Source: CAVIQK01 sp964613035 (GTDB lineage Bacteria > Bacillota > Clostridia > Christensenellales > DTU072). Taken from it: a stretch of DNA of 33,866 nucleotides. The position numbers and the translations under genes were made by a program. Below the pieces are notes generated by a model. That model worked only from the letters and a program-made list of their open reading frames with translations, was not told the DNA's origin and ran no database searches. The DNA is taken from assembly GCA_964613035.1 (NCBI GenBank), contig CAZTFQ010000016.1, forward strand, positions 1 through 33,866, given 5' to 3'. Below are positions 1 to 10,700 of this stretch, piece after piece. Each line of letters starts with the position of its first letter. Within the stretch, counting starts at the first letter, position 1.

Positions 1-23
1 AAAACTAAAGGAGACAGGACAAA

Positions 24-788
24 ATGAAGAAGAATTTTTTTGCTACGCTCATAATAGCGGCTTTTATAGTCGTTATGAGCTTTTCACTCACATCGTGCGA
101 CTTATTTAATCGGGGAGACGGCTCGGGGAGTAACGGCGGCTCTTCCTCTAGACTGGACGAGTCTAAGCTGACTGCGGCGGCTAAAGCGGATAAAGACGCC
201 CAAGCGTTGGCCTTGATGATCGAAGATGAACAATTTGACGCCTGGAGAAACGGAGATTGGGATCATTGGGGGACGGTGATTGTTACAAGGGAATACCTCG
301 CCAATCTTTTTGCGGAAGTATTCAGTTCTGCGTTTAGCAATGATCCGTACAGAGTTTATTACAATGAGAAGTACGAGGAAGACGGTGATTTTGGTAAGGG
401 TGGCTATTTTGCTAATTCTTATATGTACGACGTCCTGAAAGAATCCGAAGTGACTTTGGAAGAATTTTTTAAGGATGAAGATAAAAGAAATACTATTTGG
501 GATAAGCTCTGTGTTTATGACGAAGAATCTCAAAAGGACTGCTATAGAGGTTTTTGCTCTATGATGGAATGTGTATATGCGTCAAGCCCCGAGTTTTCTT
601 TCGGAAACGATTCGACCGTAGGCGTTTTTATAGAGGAAATGAAAGAATATTTATTTAACGACGATGAATGTGTCTATTCCGTATACGGGGATGAAAACAA
701 GTGCGTCGGAATATTCGAAAATACTTTTATATTTTATATAGGTGATAACGTCTATGGTAGCGGTAAGATAAACGGTTTAATAGATTAA
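24..788 (+). CDS. Small predicted lipoprotein, function unknown
   Basis: The 254-aa product starts with a lipoprotein signal peptide: a Lys-Lys-Asn N-region, a hydrophobic stretch at residues 5-21, and lipobox L22-T-S-C25. It should be lipidated on C25 and held on the outer face of the membrane. After the Cys comes a Gly/Ser-rich linker (about 29-42), then an acidic, aromatic-rich globular part with no motif I recognise. The start is supported by AAAGGAG at 7-13 and a closer AGGA at 16-19. The gene has its own terminator at 818-849, so it looks monocistronic or last in a unit entering from the left. It sits upstream of three other exported proteins, so a cell-surface role is likely, but the sequence does not show a function. 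Confidence 0.8.
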   Translation: MKKNFFATLIIAAFIVVMSFSLTSCDLFNRGDGSGSNGGSSSRLDESKLTAAAKADKDAQALALMIEDEQFDAWRNGDWDHWGTVIVTREYLANLFAEVFSSAFSNDPYRVYYNEKYEEDGDFGKGGYFANSYMYDVLKESEVTLEEFFKDEDKRNTIWDKLCVYDEESQKDCYRGFCSMMECVYASSPEFSFGNDSTVGVFIEEMKEYLFNDDECVYSVYGDENKCVGIFENTFIFYIGDNVYGSGKINGLID

Positions 789-817
789 AATCAATAGCTT
801 AATATCAAAACGTAACG

Positions 818-849
818 AGCCCGACGATATCCGTCGGGCTTATTTGTAT
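818..849 (+). terminator. Intrinsic terminator after the small lipoprotein gene
   Basis: A perfect 9-bp stem (818-826 with 832-840) with a 5-nt loop is followed by a T-rich but interrupted tail (TATTTGTAT). It lies 30 bp past the stop codon. Confidence 0.75.
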
Positions 850-906
850 ATCGGTATAAATTTTTTAAGATTTTCACGATAATATCTCCTAATTGCTCTC
901 GATATA

Positions 907-915
907 TGTTATAAT
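907..915 (+). promoter_or_regulatory. Extended -10 promoter with TSS at or near the start codon of the 770-aa gene
   Basis: TG at 907-908, one base, then a perfect TATAAT at 910-915 make an extended -10 element. I see no convincing -35 box 16-18 bp upstream, which extended -10 promoters can do without. The usual spacing puts +1 near 922, two bases before the ATG at 924. No Shine-Dalgarno sequence is present, so the transcript would be essentially leaderless. Confidence 0.6.
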
Positions 916-923
916 CAATACGT

Positions 924-3236
924 ATGATATTGAGAAAGTGTTTTTTTGCGGTTATTATCGTTGTTATGATGACGATGCTCGTTGCGGCGTCTTTTTCGTC
1001 TACATTTCCCGCGGCTTATGCGGAAGAAGATTCTTTCGGCAACGTTTCGGTGGTGCTTAAGAGCACTTCCGGCACTCCTATAGAAGGAATAACCGTGAAG
1101 TTGTATTCCGGGGACGTCCCACGTTATGAGGGCGTTACCGACTCGGACGGCAGGGCTGTTATATCGGCGAAACGGCAAAATTACGATATGACGTACTCCG
1201 TGTATCTGACTTTAGAAAATACGGACGTCAAAACAGAACTGAATTTGCGTCCGGGGGACAATGAAGCATCTTTGACTCTATATTCCGTCAAGTATCGAGA
1301 CGGCGAGGAGCTCTTGTCTCACTCGTCTTATATGGTCAAGGGCGGCGCGCTCAAATTGAAAGCCTCGTCTTCACTGGGACTGAAATATCCTCAAGGGAAA
1401 CTCTTCGTCGGTTGGAAAAAGGACGGTCTCGGAGACGTCGTTTCGGACGGAGCGGAAGTGGTAATTAAGTCGGATACGACTTACGTCGCGCAGTGGCAGG
1501 ACAAGAAGTATGAATACGTCGTCGCTCAATCGCCCTCGGGTTATAGCCTGTCTGAAGACGGCGTAATCGCGCCAGGCAATTACTTCTCCAATCTCTCCGA
1601 TCTCATGACCGCCTTGGAAACCTCTCGGGATAATAATCTGCCTTGTAAAATAACTCTAAGAATATCGGAAATCACATATCCGCTGACCTTAAAGCACGGC
1701 ACGTACAATTTGTATACGTACGGCGCTCTTACGGTTTCCTCGGCGTTTTCTTCGGGTGCAATCAGGGTCGAGGACGGCGCTACTATCAATCTGTACGGCA
1801 AGTTCCGCACGTCTCCCGATTCTTTGTCCGACGACGACTATTCTATAGCCGTGGACGGAGGCACGCTCGTGTTGAAAGATAAAGCCGAGGCGGACTCCGT
1901 TTTGATACTAGGCAACAACGACTCGGAGGCAACTTCCCGAGTGATTGCCGACGGTTATAACCGTGAGACGGAGATAGGATACCGTTATGACGGGACCTCG
2001 TCTTATACAGACCTGACGAGAGAATCGAGCGGTTATGACGAGAAAAAACGCTCCGTTCTCGGATATACGCTCGTCTCGGGTGCGGAAACACCATCGCTGT
2101 TTTCGTTGCGCGGAGAGAACTCTTCCGAGTGTTTCGGAATGGCGTATGACGAGGAAGAACAACGTCTGTATATGGAAGAAAAGTTCTCGGTGTCGTTTTT
2201 GTCGAATTTTGTCGAAACGGAATCGACGCGTCTTGTCGGTATACTTCCGTCGTCCGTATACGTATTGAAAGGCGGAGTCGCCTCCCTGCCCGCCCTCCCC
2301 GGCGACACGTATTTAAGAGGTCACGCTCTGGACGGCTGGGCATATTCCGACGATATTTTGTCCGTAGGTGCGTCTTTTTCGCCTACGTCGGACACGGAAC
2401 TGTACGCGGTCTTCACGCCGCTCACGTACACGATTACCTATCTTAACGTCAAGCACGCCGTAGGCTCTACGACTACGCATACTTATATGACGGACACACT
2501 CCTCTCGCCCCTCGCTACGTCGGGATACACTTTCGTTGCTTACGCTTCGGAAGAGACGGAGCTTAAAAAGGACGGCGACGTTTTCGTCTTGGGCGGAGAA
2601 GATATAACCTCCGACGTAACCCTCTCGGCGATATGGACGCTCGACGCGCCCGAGGTTACTCTTGACGGATACGATGCGACCTACGACGGTTATACGCATC
2701 TTATGTCGCCTGTGGTTTCTCATTCCTCTCCCGACCCCGTAACTTGCCTCTATAATTGGTCGGACGGAGGCAATTCCGATTGTTACGCCGTCCGCAGAGT
2801 CTCCGACAGCGCTACCGTAACGCTCGTCGTCACCGCCTGGGACGGAGAACTTTTCAGCCCCGAGGTAATGCTCACCGTTACCGTCTCTATCGCCCCCAGA
2901 CCCCTAAAAATTAAAATAAAAGACGTCACCCAGATCGTCGGCAGATACCCCGTCTCCCCTTATTACGAAATAGTAGAAGGCTCCACGGCTTCGGCCGATT
3001 CCCTCTCTACCATCGGTATAGTATGGACGAGAGAAGAGGGCGAATCCGTCGGCGATTATGTTTTGACCGCACGTTCCGACAACCCCGACTATGAGGTGGA
3101 ATTCATAGACGGCATATACTCGATAGTCCCCGTCGATTCGACGTCGATAATCGTTGTGTCCGTGCTCTCCGGCGCGGCGGCACTCTCACTCTTCATATAC
3201 GTCCTGACGGCGACGTTAAAACGTCGTAAGCAATAA
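924..3236 (+). CDS. Secreted multi-domain surface protein with Cna-B-like, InlB-B-like and Ig/MBG-like domains and a C-terminal membrane anchor
   Basis: The 770-aa product has a signal peptide (residues 1-33, probable cleavage after AYA). A Cna-B-like segment follows at about 37-105, with the typical 'G-x-P-I-E-G-I-T-V' opening. Three InlB B-repeat-like segments, recognised by the GWxxD...Y-x-A-x-W pattern, lie near 108-193, 418-500 and 500-575. Between them, about 195-410 looks like a beta-strand-rich region with 'VEDGATINLYG' turns. An Ig/MBG-like part (about 580-735) precedes a transmembrane helix (about 742-764) and a basic RRKQ tail. This layout suits a protein anchored by its C-terminus and exposed outside the cell. 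There is no LPXTG motif. The ligand is unknown. The downstream lipoprotein gene starts 5 bp after the stop, so the two are probably cotranscribed. Confidence 0.85.
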   Translation: MILRKCFFAVIIVVMMTMLVAASFSSTFPAAYAEEDSFGNVSVVLKSTSGTPIEGITVKLYSGDVPRYEGVTDSDGRAVISAKRQNYDMTYSVYLTLENTDVKTELNLRPGDNEASLTLYSVKYRDGEELLSHSSYMVKGGALKLKASSSLGLKYPQGKLFVGWKKDGLGDVVSDGAEVVIKSDTTYVAQWQDKKYEYVVAQSPSGYSLSEDGVIAPGNYFSNLSDLMTALETSRDNNLPCKITLRISEITYPLTLKHGTYNLYTYGALTVSSAFSSGAIRVEDGATINLYGKFRTSPDSLSDDDYSIAVDGGTLVLKDKAEADSVLILGNNDSEATSRVIADGYNRETEIGYRYDGTSSYTDLTRESSGYDEKKRSVLGYTLVSGAETPSLFSLRGENSSECFGMAYDEEEQRLYMEEKFSVSFLSNFVETESTRLVGILPSSVYVLKGGVASLPALPGDTYLRGHALDGWAYSDDILSVGASFSPTSDTELYAVFTPLTYTITYLNVKHAVGSTTTHTYMTDTLLSPLATSGYTFVAYASEETELKKDGDVFVLGGEDITSDVTLSAIWTLDAPEVTLDGYDATYDGYTHLMSPVVSHSSPDPVTCLYNWSDGGNSDCYAVRRVSDSATVTLVVTAWDGELFSPEVMLTVTVSIAPRPLKIKIKDVTQIVGRYPVSPYYEIVEGSTASADSLSTIGIVWTREEGESVGDYVLTARSDNPDYEVEFIDGIYSIVPVDSTSIIVVSVLSGAAALSLFIYVLTATLKRRKQ

Positions 3237-3241
3237 TCTTT

Positions 3242-4450
3242 ATGAAAAAGAAAGCGTTTTTCCTAGTAATTTTTCTAATTTTAACGGTGAGCGTACTTTC
3301 GGCCTGTCATAGCGCGACTATAGAGTTTACCGAGACATCTATTACTATAGCCGAGGGCGACGAGCCCGTCTTTTTGCCCGTGTCCGTTTCTCCCGATAAT
3401 GCCTCCTACACGCTCTCCAGCTCGGACTCCTCGATAGTGGAAGTAGTCGGCAGTAGAGTCAGAGGACTTAAATACGGCTCCGCCAAAATCACCGCATTCT
3501 GCGGAACTTCGACGGCAACCATAACCGTCAACGTGCTCGGGAGAAAAGACCCGACGAAAGTGACCGTTTCTTTCTTTATAGAGGAAGAACTCCGCTTCAC
3601 CGCAACAGCCCCCATATCGGGTAATATGACCTCGGACGACGTGGATATCGTCGACTGGGCGCCCGACGGTTATTGGTACGATAATCAATGGTTTCTAGAC
3701 GAAGATTGCACGGAAAAAGTCTCTTTCCCCCTTGCCGTGGGCACATACGACTTCAGCCTCTATTCGCGTTGGATTCTTGCAGACGGTACCGACCCCGACC
3801 ACCCCTTGCCCCTCGTCGCGGAAGGCAGTACCGCTCTAGGTCTCTATTACCCCGATTTGCCGTACGAAAACATCGTTTTTCCCGACGATATTACCGCGGT
3901 ATCCGACGGCGCCTTCAAAGCGAACGCGACTATCGTCTCCGTCGACTTCAACAACGTCTCCGCTATAGGTAAGTGGGCATTCTCGGGCTGTAAAGCCTTA
4001 ACGAAAATTGTCTTAAAAACAGGCGAAAACGGTCTGAAAACTATCGGTACGGAAGCCTTCGCTTCCTCGTCCCTTAAGACCGTCGCTACCGATAAAGACA
4101 ACCTCTACGCTCTTGACCTCTCCGACGTCGGTCTCGACGCGTTTTCCGATACGCCATTCCTCGAGTCGTCCGTCTCGTCCGACTACGCCATGGGCGATAA
4201 TATTCCGCGATATAAGGGGTTTTTCCTAGGGAAATTTATGCTTGGATATAGTTACGATTATATGCGTGATTACCACGCCTGTACACTGACCCTCGTCCGT
4301 AGCAACGTCGGCATCCCCGACATCCGTTGCACCTTCACGGAGTCGGATATCCGAGTCCGCCTCATAGGTTATCTCGACTCGGAAAAAGCTTCCGTTCTCG
4401 CTCGCCTCACGGAGCGCGGAATTAAGAGCGAAAACGTCTCTTTTGAATAG
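3242..4450 (+). CDS. Lipoprotein with Ig-like (BIG2) domain and BspA-type leucine-rich repeats
   Basis: The 402-aa product has a lipoprotein signal peptide with lipobox L19-S-A-C22. Residues about 28-100 resemble a bacterial Ig-like domain of the BIG2 type (SSDSSIVEV ... GSAKITA ... ATITVNV). Residues about 104-176 resemble an InlB-B type beta repeat (GYWYDNQWFLDEDC...YSRWI). Residues about 200-310 carry BspA-type (LRR_5) leucine-rich repeats such as 'IGKWAFSGCKALTKIVL' and 'IGTEAFASSSLKTV'. Such repeats are common in surface adhesins of gut and oral bacteria and protists. The start lies 5 bp after the previous stop with no visible Shine-Dalgarno, which points to translational coupling with the 770-aa gene. 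A terminator follows at 4488-4513. Confidence 0.85.
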   Translation: MKKKAFFLVIFLILTVSVLSACHSATIEFTETSITIAEGDEPVFLPVSVSPDNASYTLSSSDSSIVEVVGSRVRGLKYGSAKITAFCGTSTATITVNVLGRKDPTKVTVSFFIEEELRFTATAPISGNMTSDDVDIVDWAPDGYWYDNQWFLDEDCTEKVSFPLAVGTYDFSLYSRWILADGTDPDHPLPLVAEGSTALGLYYPDLPYENIVFPDDITAVSDGAFKANATIVSVDFNNVSAIGKWAFSGCKALTKIVLKTGENGLKTIGTEAFASSSLKTVATDKDNLYALDLSDVGLDAFSDTPFLESSVSSDYAMGDNIPRYKGFFLGKFMLGYSYDYMRDYHACTLTLVRSNVGIPDIRCTFTESDIRVRLIGYLDSEKASVLARLTERGIKSENVSFE

Positions 4451-4487
4451 CTCTCGATAAAATAGTCTTAGTGAAAATCTGCTGTCC

Positions 4488-4513
4488 GTCGCTCTCATAA
4501 GGGCGACTTTTTT
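4488..4513 (+). terminator. Intrinsic terminator after the two-gene surface unit
   Basis: An 8-bp stem (4488-4495 with 4500-4507, one G-U pair) with a 4-nt loop CATA is followed directly by six T residues. Confidence 0.85.
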
Positions 4514-4523
4514 ATAAATTATA

Positions 4524-4586
4524 GTAAAATTTTCGTCTGCGACAATCTCGGTATGTGAAATTTTCGTGTGCGCAAGTGAAATTTTC
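4524..4586 (+). repeat. Three direct copies of GTRAAATTTTC, a likely regulator-binding array
   Basis: Copies lie at 4524-4534 (GTAAAATTTTC), 4555-4565 and 4576-4586 (both GTGAAATTTTC). The first two agree over 16 of 18 positions when extended to the right (...CGTSTGCG). Start-to-start distances are 31 and 21 bp, close to three and two turns of DNA, so all copies would face the same side. The third copy abuts the candidate -35 box at 4587. Confidence 0.6.
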
Positions 4587-4615
4587 TTGAATATAAAGTT
4601 ATTAAAAAATAAAAC
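4587..4615 (+). promoter_or_regulatory. Candidate promoter of the giant gene
   Basis: TTGAAT (4587-4592), a 17-bp spacer, then TAAAAC (4610-4615). Each hexamer matches 4 of 6 consensus positions, so it would be weak without an activator. That fits the repeat array lying just upstream. An alternative is a second -10-like TATTTT at 4768-4773, but it has no -35 box. Confidence 0.35.
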
Positions 4616-4726
4616 GCGCCTCTGCGCGCCGACGCACGCATTATTATTATATATTATTAAATAGCTCGTCGCCGAATCTCGGTGAATCCCAGCGGGCAAA
4701 AACGAAAGAATATCTCAATCTTGCCT

Positions 4727-4762
4727 TCTCGAGCCTCCGCCCACCCGCCCCGCGGCTCGAGA
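4727..4762 (+). other. Leader hairpin just upstream of the giant gene
   Basis: A perfect 9-bp inverted repeat (TCTCGAGCC / GGCTCGAGA) encloses an 18-nt, C-rich loop. It ends 20 bp before the ATG and is followed by A/T-rich sequence and the weak ribosome site AGGTG (4774-4778). There is no run of T, so a classical terminator is unlikely. It could be an mRNA leader structure or a DNA operator. Confidence 0.45.
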
Positions 4763-4782
4763 AAATATATTTTAGGTGCCGT

Positions 4783-7700
4783 ATGAATTTTCACAGACGC
4801 TATCGCAACAAAAAACGTATCTTCTCCGCGCTGCTAGCCATTGCCGCGGTCGCTATACTTACATTGACGCTCACCTTCGGCGTCAATTGGGCATCCCCAT
4901 CCAATCCCGACGGTGGTAATTCCGAAATAAATTCGAGCATAGAGAATCCGTCGGTCTTTTATTCGACTGCAACCAATAACTTTATCTCAGACTTAAAGAA
5001 TAACAATGTGGCTGTTAGTACTTCCCATACATTGACCGAGGATATAACCTTGACTGCTTCCGATATCGCGAGTATCGGAGGAACGTGGTATACGGGAACT
5101 CTTGACGGTGCGGGACACACGATATATATATCGGGGTCTGCAGAAATATCTTACCGATGCGTAATGAATAGCACCAATTATTCAGGTGCATTGTTTGGTT
5201 TAAATGCTGGTACTATAAAGAATCTCAATATTGTCGTAGAATCGGGGACGACATTGTCTATAGCTAGCGGTACCTCTATAAAAGGCTTCGGAATTGTCGC
5301 GGGTATCAATATGGGTACGATAGAGAATGTCCATGTCACGATAGATGGGACCGTATCGATGGTTTCGTCAATAACGACGGCTCTGGGCGGTCTGGTAGGT
5401 ATCAACGGTTCGACGGCATCCGGTAGAAGCGGTGGTACTATTACTAATTCTTCCGTTACTCTGGACGGAGAAATAAATATCGCCTCAAGCGGTGCGGAGC
5501 AATGTTATTCCATCGGTGGTCTCGTAGGAATGTTGACATCGGGTTCCGTGTCTAATTGCGCAGTATATGGTGACGGAAATATTAAACAATCCAATAGCGG
5601 TAGTGCGCAAGTGACTTACAAGTGGTATGGCGTTTTATTCGGAGCCATGCGTGCTGGCGGCACGTTTGAAACACTCGGCACAAACTCTTTCAGCGATTTA
5701 ACTTTAGGTTTTCACGGTAGTATAGTTACGTCGGCATATACGGGTAGCGGTGAAAACTATGCCGGAGCGGTTGTCGGAGATACTCTGAGTAGTGGCTCTG
5801 TTACAATAAGCGGCAGTTTGTACTTGCAAGGTTTTCAAAATACTCTTTCTGCAACTACTTCAAATGTCGGAGAGACAACGATTCAGATAAAAGACGGGGT
5901 TAGCCTTTGCGGAAGGTCGTCATCGTCTTCTAATTGGGGTACACAGGTAGTAATACCTTATGTAGAAATTTCCGATGCGGAAAGTTTAGTCGATACATTG
6001 AAAATTTCTAATCTTAGCGGTACGTATAAATTAATGTCTGATATTACTTTAACTTCTGCTCAAGTCGGAGAATTGGGCGGTGCGATATTGAAATACGGTT
6101 TCGACGGCAACGGTCATACTATCACTCTTAGTGTAGGAAACGCTTCTCTTAAAACGGGTGCTTATGATTCATCCGCTTTTGCAGGTGGACTCTTCGCCGT
6201 CAATCTGGGCACAATTAGTAACGTAAAATTGATTATCAATACGACTTTGAATGCTTCGGCGAGAGCAGTAGGCGGTCTGGTCGGTTATAATCTCGGCACG
6301 ATAGACGGTTGCGAGGTCATTATAAGTAACTCCGGCGCGGTTAAAACCGACTATTCCGGAGAAGATGCTGCTGCTGGCGGTCTGGTCGGAGTTAACGGAA
6401 GAAGCGGAAGCGGGACCGGTATTATTCAAGATTCTTTCGTTACTCACAACGGATTATTGTATGTTAAGACTCACGGCACTAGTAGCCATTGCGGTGTAGG
6501 CGGCGTAGTAGGATTTAATCTCAACGGTTCTCTTTCTAATGTCGGTATATACGGTAACGGAACGATTCAAAGCGAAGCCAACAACACCTCTACCAATGCG
6601 TGGAAATTCTATGGCGGTATCGTCGGTGGGAATAGAGGCGGACACTCTGCCAATACAGACACTTTTATGGTCTTCGGTACTACGAGTTATTCTAGTTTTA
6701 CATACGCATTTACAGGTAAATTCAGCTATGGTCTTAATGCCGGTGAAATATATATAGGAAAAATCTTTGGTTGTTCTGCGGATTTAACGCTGGATAAACT
6801 TTATTATTTAGATCCGAAGCCCGAGAACGGAACTTTCGGTAACAAAGCAAATAGTTCGGGAGAGGTTTCAGGTACGGACACGGGGCTATATATGATCGGT
6901 AATGGCAATACACTTACCTTGAGAGTATCGGAAGAGATTGTTCAGTTGGATCACTCTTCCCCCTCTGTTATGGATTACGGTAAGGTGTATGACGTTAAAG
7001 AAGAGGGCACGGGGTCGATATCGTCGGCTGATGAACTGGCGGCATTCCTCAACGGCACCGGCGCATATAGCTCCATATACTCCGCCTACCTTACGCAGGA
7101 TATAGAATATACTTCATCTACGACGGTTATAGCGACGACCTTCGCCGCCGAACGCACCTTGGACGGTAACGGATACTCTATTATCTTCAATGCTACAACT
7201 CCCGGCACTTCTAACGGTACTCGTACCGATACGGCATACGACTCGATGATAATCGGTACCAACGAGGGTATAGTGAAGAACTTAAAAGTCGTCTTCAGCG
7301 GTAGGAATAAATTCACTTCACCTACGGCAACCAACAATTGCTTCTCTGCTCTGGTCAGTTATAACCTCGGTGTTATAGAGAACGTCTCCGTCATAGTAGA
7401 AGACGGAGCTATTTTCGCCGGAGAACCCGGCAATCCCCATTCTACTAACGGCGGCTCGGCTTTCTTCGGTCTGGTTACGGCATATAATAAGGGCTACGTA
7501 GGCTATGCAGGCGCATATTTAGGCACAGGTGCTCAGATAGAACACTGGGGTTCATCAAACCAATCTTCCGGTAGAACGTGCTACACAGGCGGTTTGGTCG
7601 GTTATAATGAGGGCACTGTAGAATATTGCTCTATATACGGTGACGGATTGTTTAATTCTACAGCCGCTGCCGGTATAATATACGTCGGTGGAATAGTAGG

Positions 7701-10700
7701 CTATAATGCAGGGACTGTGGACTACTGCTATGGCGGATTTTATGGTAGTTATCAGCTCTCGGGGGCTTCTTACCTCGGTGCGGTAGTGGGCTACTCCGCG
7801 GCAGGCTTGTCTTATCAAGGGCTGGGCACCTATATCGGCGGCGGTTCCGCAACTCTTCAGTCGTCTAATTGGACGGATGGTAAAGCCGACTCCGGTACGT
7901 ATGTCTACAACCATGTTTATAGCGGCGTAGGTATGGGGCTGGTCGGCTCCCCCTCGGGGATAACCGTATCGGGAGCGTACTTCGTACAGAATAGCAACCA
8001 CTCTTACGTAAGAGCAAGAGGCTTCTTCGATTACTCTTCTCCAGACGGCATACTTATGCTGGAATGGGACAACGTCGCTCGAGTCGGTAGCGTGTCCGCG
8101 GGTCCCGATCTGGACGATAACCCCGACTCGCCCGCAACTTCGTCTACCTTGTATGCTCATACCAAGTATACTAAACAAGTCTACGTCTATACGGATAAAA
8201 TAGTCATATCGGCAGGATCTTCCTCAACCACTATCGACGTTACCCCCGATCTGGAATCGGGAAAAGTAGACCTCGTCTCCCTAGCCAACTCCGGCTATGC
8301 ACATTCTATCAACTTCCACGGCTATCATACCGACGGTACGGCGATAACGCAGGCTAATTGCACGACTACGTCTTGTATATTCCCTCTAAGCGGTACGTCT
8401 AACTATTATCTTGCGGAAGATATAATCGTAGATCTTACGACTATTACTCAGCAGTCGAGTTCTTTTTCAGGTATTCTGTACGGTAACGGTCATACGATAA
8501 CGCTTGTTAACGATAGAGACGTAACATATACCGGCAGTCACGGAAGAGCTATGGGAGTTTTAACGTCCTGGCTTTATGGTGCGATTTACGATCTAAACGT
8601 TGTTATGGAAGGTACTCTGAACCTAAAGTCGGAGAATGATAACTATGGTTCGGGTATATTTGCGGGTATACTTACAGAAAGCGGAATAATCGATAATTGC
8701 TCTCTTATTATTAAAGAAGGCGCTTCGTTTATAAACGACAACACATCCTATAAGAAACAAGGTGCTCATGCGGGATTTGTAGGTAGAGTAGAAAATGGCA
8801 ATACTATCACTAATATTTACTTTGAAAACAACGGTACCATTACGGCGGCAGCATATGTAAGCGGAAGTGATAAAGGTTGGGTTACCGTCGGCGGTATAGT
8901 AGGACTGGTTGCTGGAGGTAACGCTTCCGACGCGTTATGGAATTTACAGAAGTTCTTTATAACCGGTAGCGGTACAATAAAAACTACTCAAGGAGGATGG
9001 ACTACTACTACGCTACTAGGAAGCTTTACGACTTCTTGTGATAGACAAGGCGATACGATTAGTAATCATAGCGATACAAATCTTATGCGTTACGTCTATC
9101 TGCAAGATTACAATATGACAATATCCGATGCTGAAAGTAGATATGGTATATACGGTGTCAATCAGAACGGTACAACCAATGCAAGCATAGCGGCGCGTAT
9201 TCATAAGGGCTCCGGTGTATCTGCGACTTTGCAGTACGTAGATATGAATGCCAATAGCAAAAATGATATGTCAACGTACGATTGTGCTTCGTTCGGAAGA
9301 ATCGTCAGAAGTGCCGACGGCGGATATATGGCGTCCACGTCTCTGTCGATAGCCGGTAACAGACTGAGCGCGCAAGAGGCTAGTCGTTACGTCTACAACA
9401 GTATTATATTACAGATTGGCAGTAGCTCTTCATCCTCTCATCATATCCGTGCAAGATACAGTTTCGGCGACAGTAACGGACATGACCCTCATGCGGCGTA
9501 CGGATATTCCGCGAGCGGTAATAGTTTCGCTTATACTCTCCGTACGAGCAATTCTTATTATAAGATAGACTCCTCGTTGAGCGGCATTAAGGTGACGAGC
9601 AGATACGCTTATGCGGTGAATAAACTCGGATTGTCCGCGGACAACGTCGCGGAGGCTGTATTCGGTCACGACGGGACGGGGGCGGCGGTTATCGAGAACG
9701 GCGTCGATGCGACCGAGATAACGTCCGATGCTCCCCTTATGGCAGGATACAACGTTATATCCGACGATACGCACTTCGGGCTGATAGTAGTTAAACCGAC
9801 CGAGCATAATATCTTTTCCGTCCATTCCTCTTACGGTAGCGTGGATACAGACGGATCTCATCAAGGTTTTTATTTAACTTCGGATGGCGATCGTATCGAG
9901 CTCAACGGAATCAAATTTTCCGGTACCGACGCCAATGCGCCTTATCAAACTACCACGACTAAGGATAATGCGTCGGCGCTCATCACCGGCAAGTCCGCCT
10001 ATACGGTCAGTCTCAATGCCTCGCCGATGACGATATACGACGGAAGTCGGTACGTCAAGTATTACATAATCAACAACAGCTACTACATAGCCGTAGACGA
10101 CAATGCGAAGACCTTCCTGGTGCAATTCGAATATATGTCGGACGACGTAGTGACTAAGTCCGTCGACGGAGTCAGCGGTTACATCCACCAATTCAAGCTA
10201 GATAACATTACATATACAGGCGATGACATTGTATATGACGGTCAATGGCATGCTGTCAATTATAAGGTAGGTACTTATCCCGCCGGTAAGCAGCAAGAAG
10301 CATTTGCAGCAATAAACCCTAGCAATTATAGAGCAACTGGCGCCGGTGATTATATTTTAACTCTGAAACTTTCGTCGGATGGCAACTATGCTTTTGGCGA
10401 TAGCTTGTACGAGATAACACACGACTGGAAAATCACGCCGGCACCTATTACTCTGAATTTAACTAAGACCGACAATGAGGTTTCTAAAATCTACGACGGA
10501 CAAGACAACGTTGTCACTCTGACCGACGTGGTCGGTAAGCTCCAAGAGAGTAGTAAGACAGTCTACGAGGGAGAGTTTTCCACGACCGTATCGACACTCA
10601 ATATGAGCGGTAGACTTAAATACGTCGAGCCGACTAGCTTCATCGGGCAAGAAAACTTCAAGGACGTAGGTTTCTATGACGTCAAGATTGCGTTAAGTCA

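Larger units (their letters stand above)
4451..4782. other. 332-bp intergenic region ahead of the giant gene
   Basis: It contains no plausible gene. In order it holds the terminator of the upstream unit, three phased copies of an 11-bp element (4524-4586), a candidate promoter (4587-4615), a small GC hairpin (arms 4615-4619 and 4624-4628), and a GC-rich inverted repeat (4727-4762) just before the giant gene. If the candidate promoter is used, the 5' leader is roughly 160 nt. Confidence 0.6.

Noticed and set aside
2035..2268. Alternative + strand frame inside the 770-aa gene
   Set aside because: It is Arg/Ser-rich out-of-frame sequence with no ribosome site, fully inside a convincing gene.
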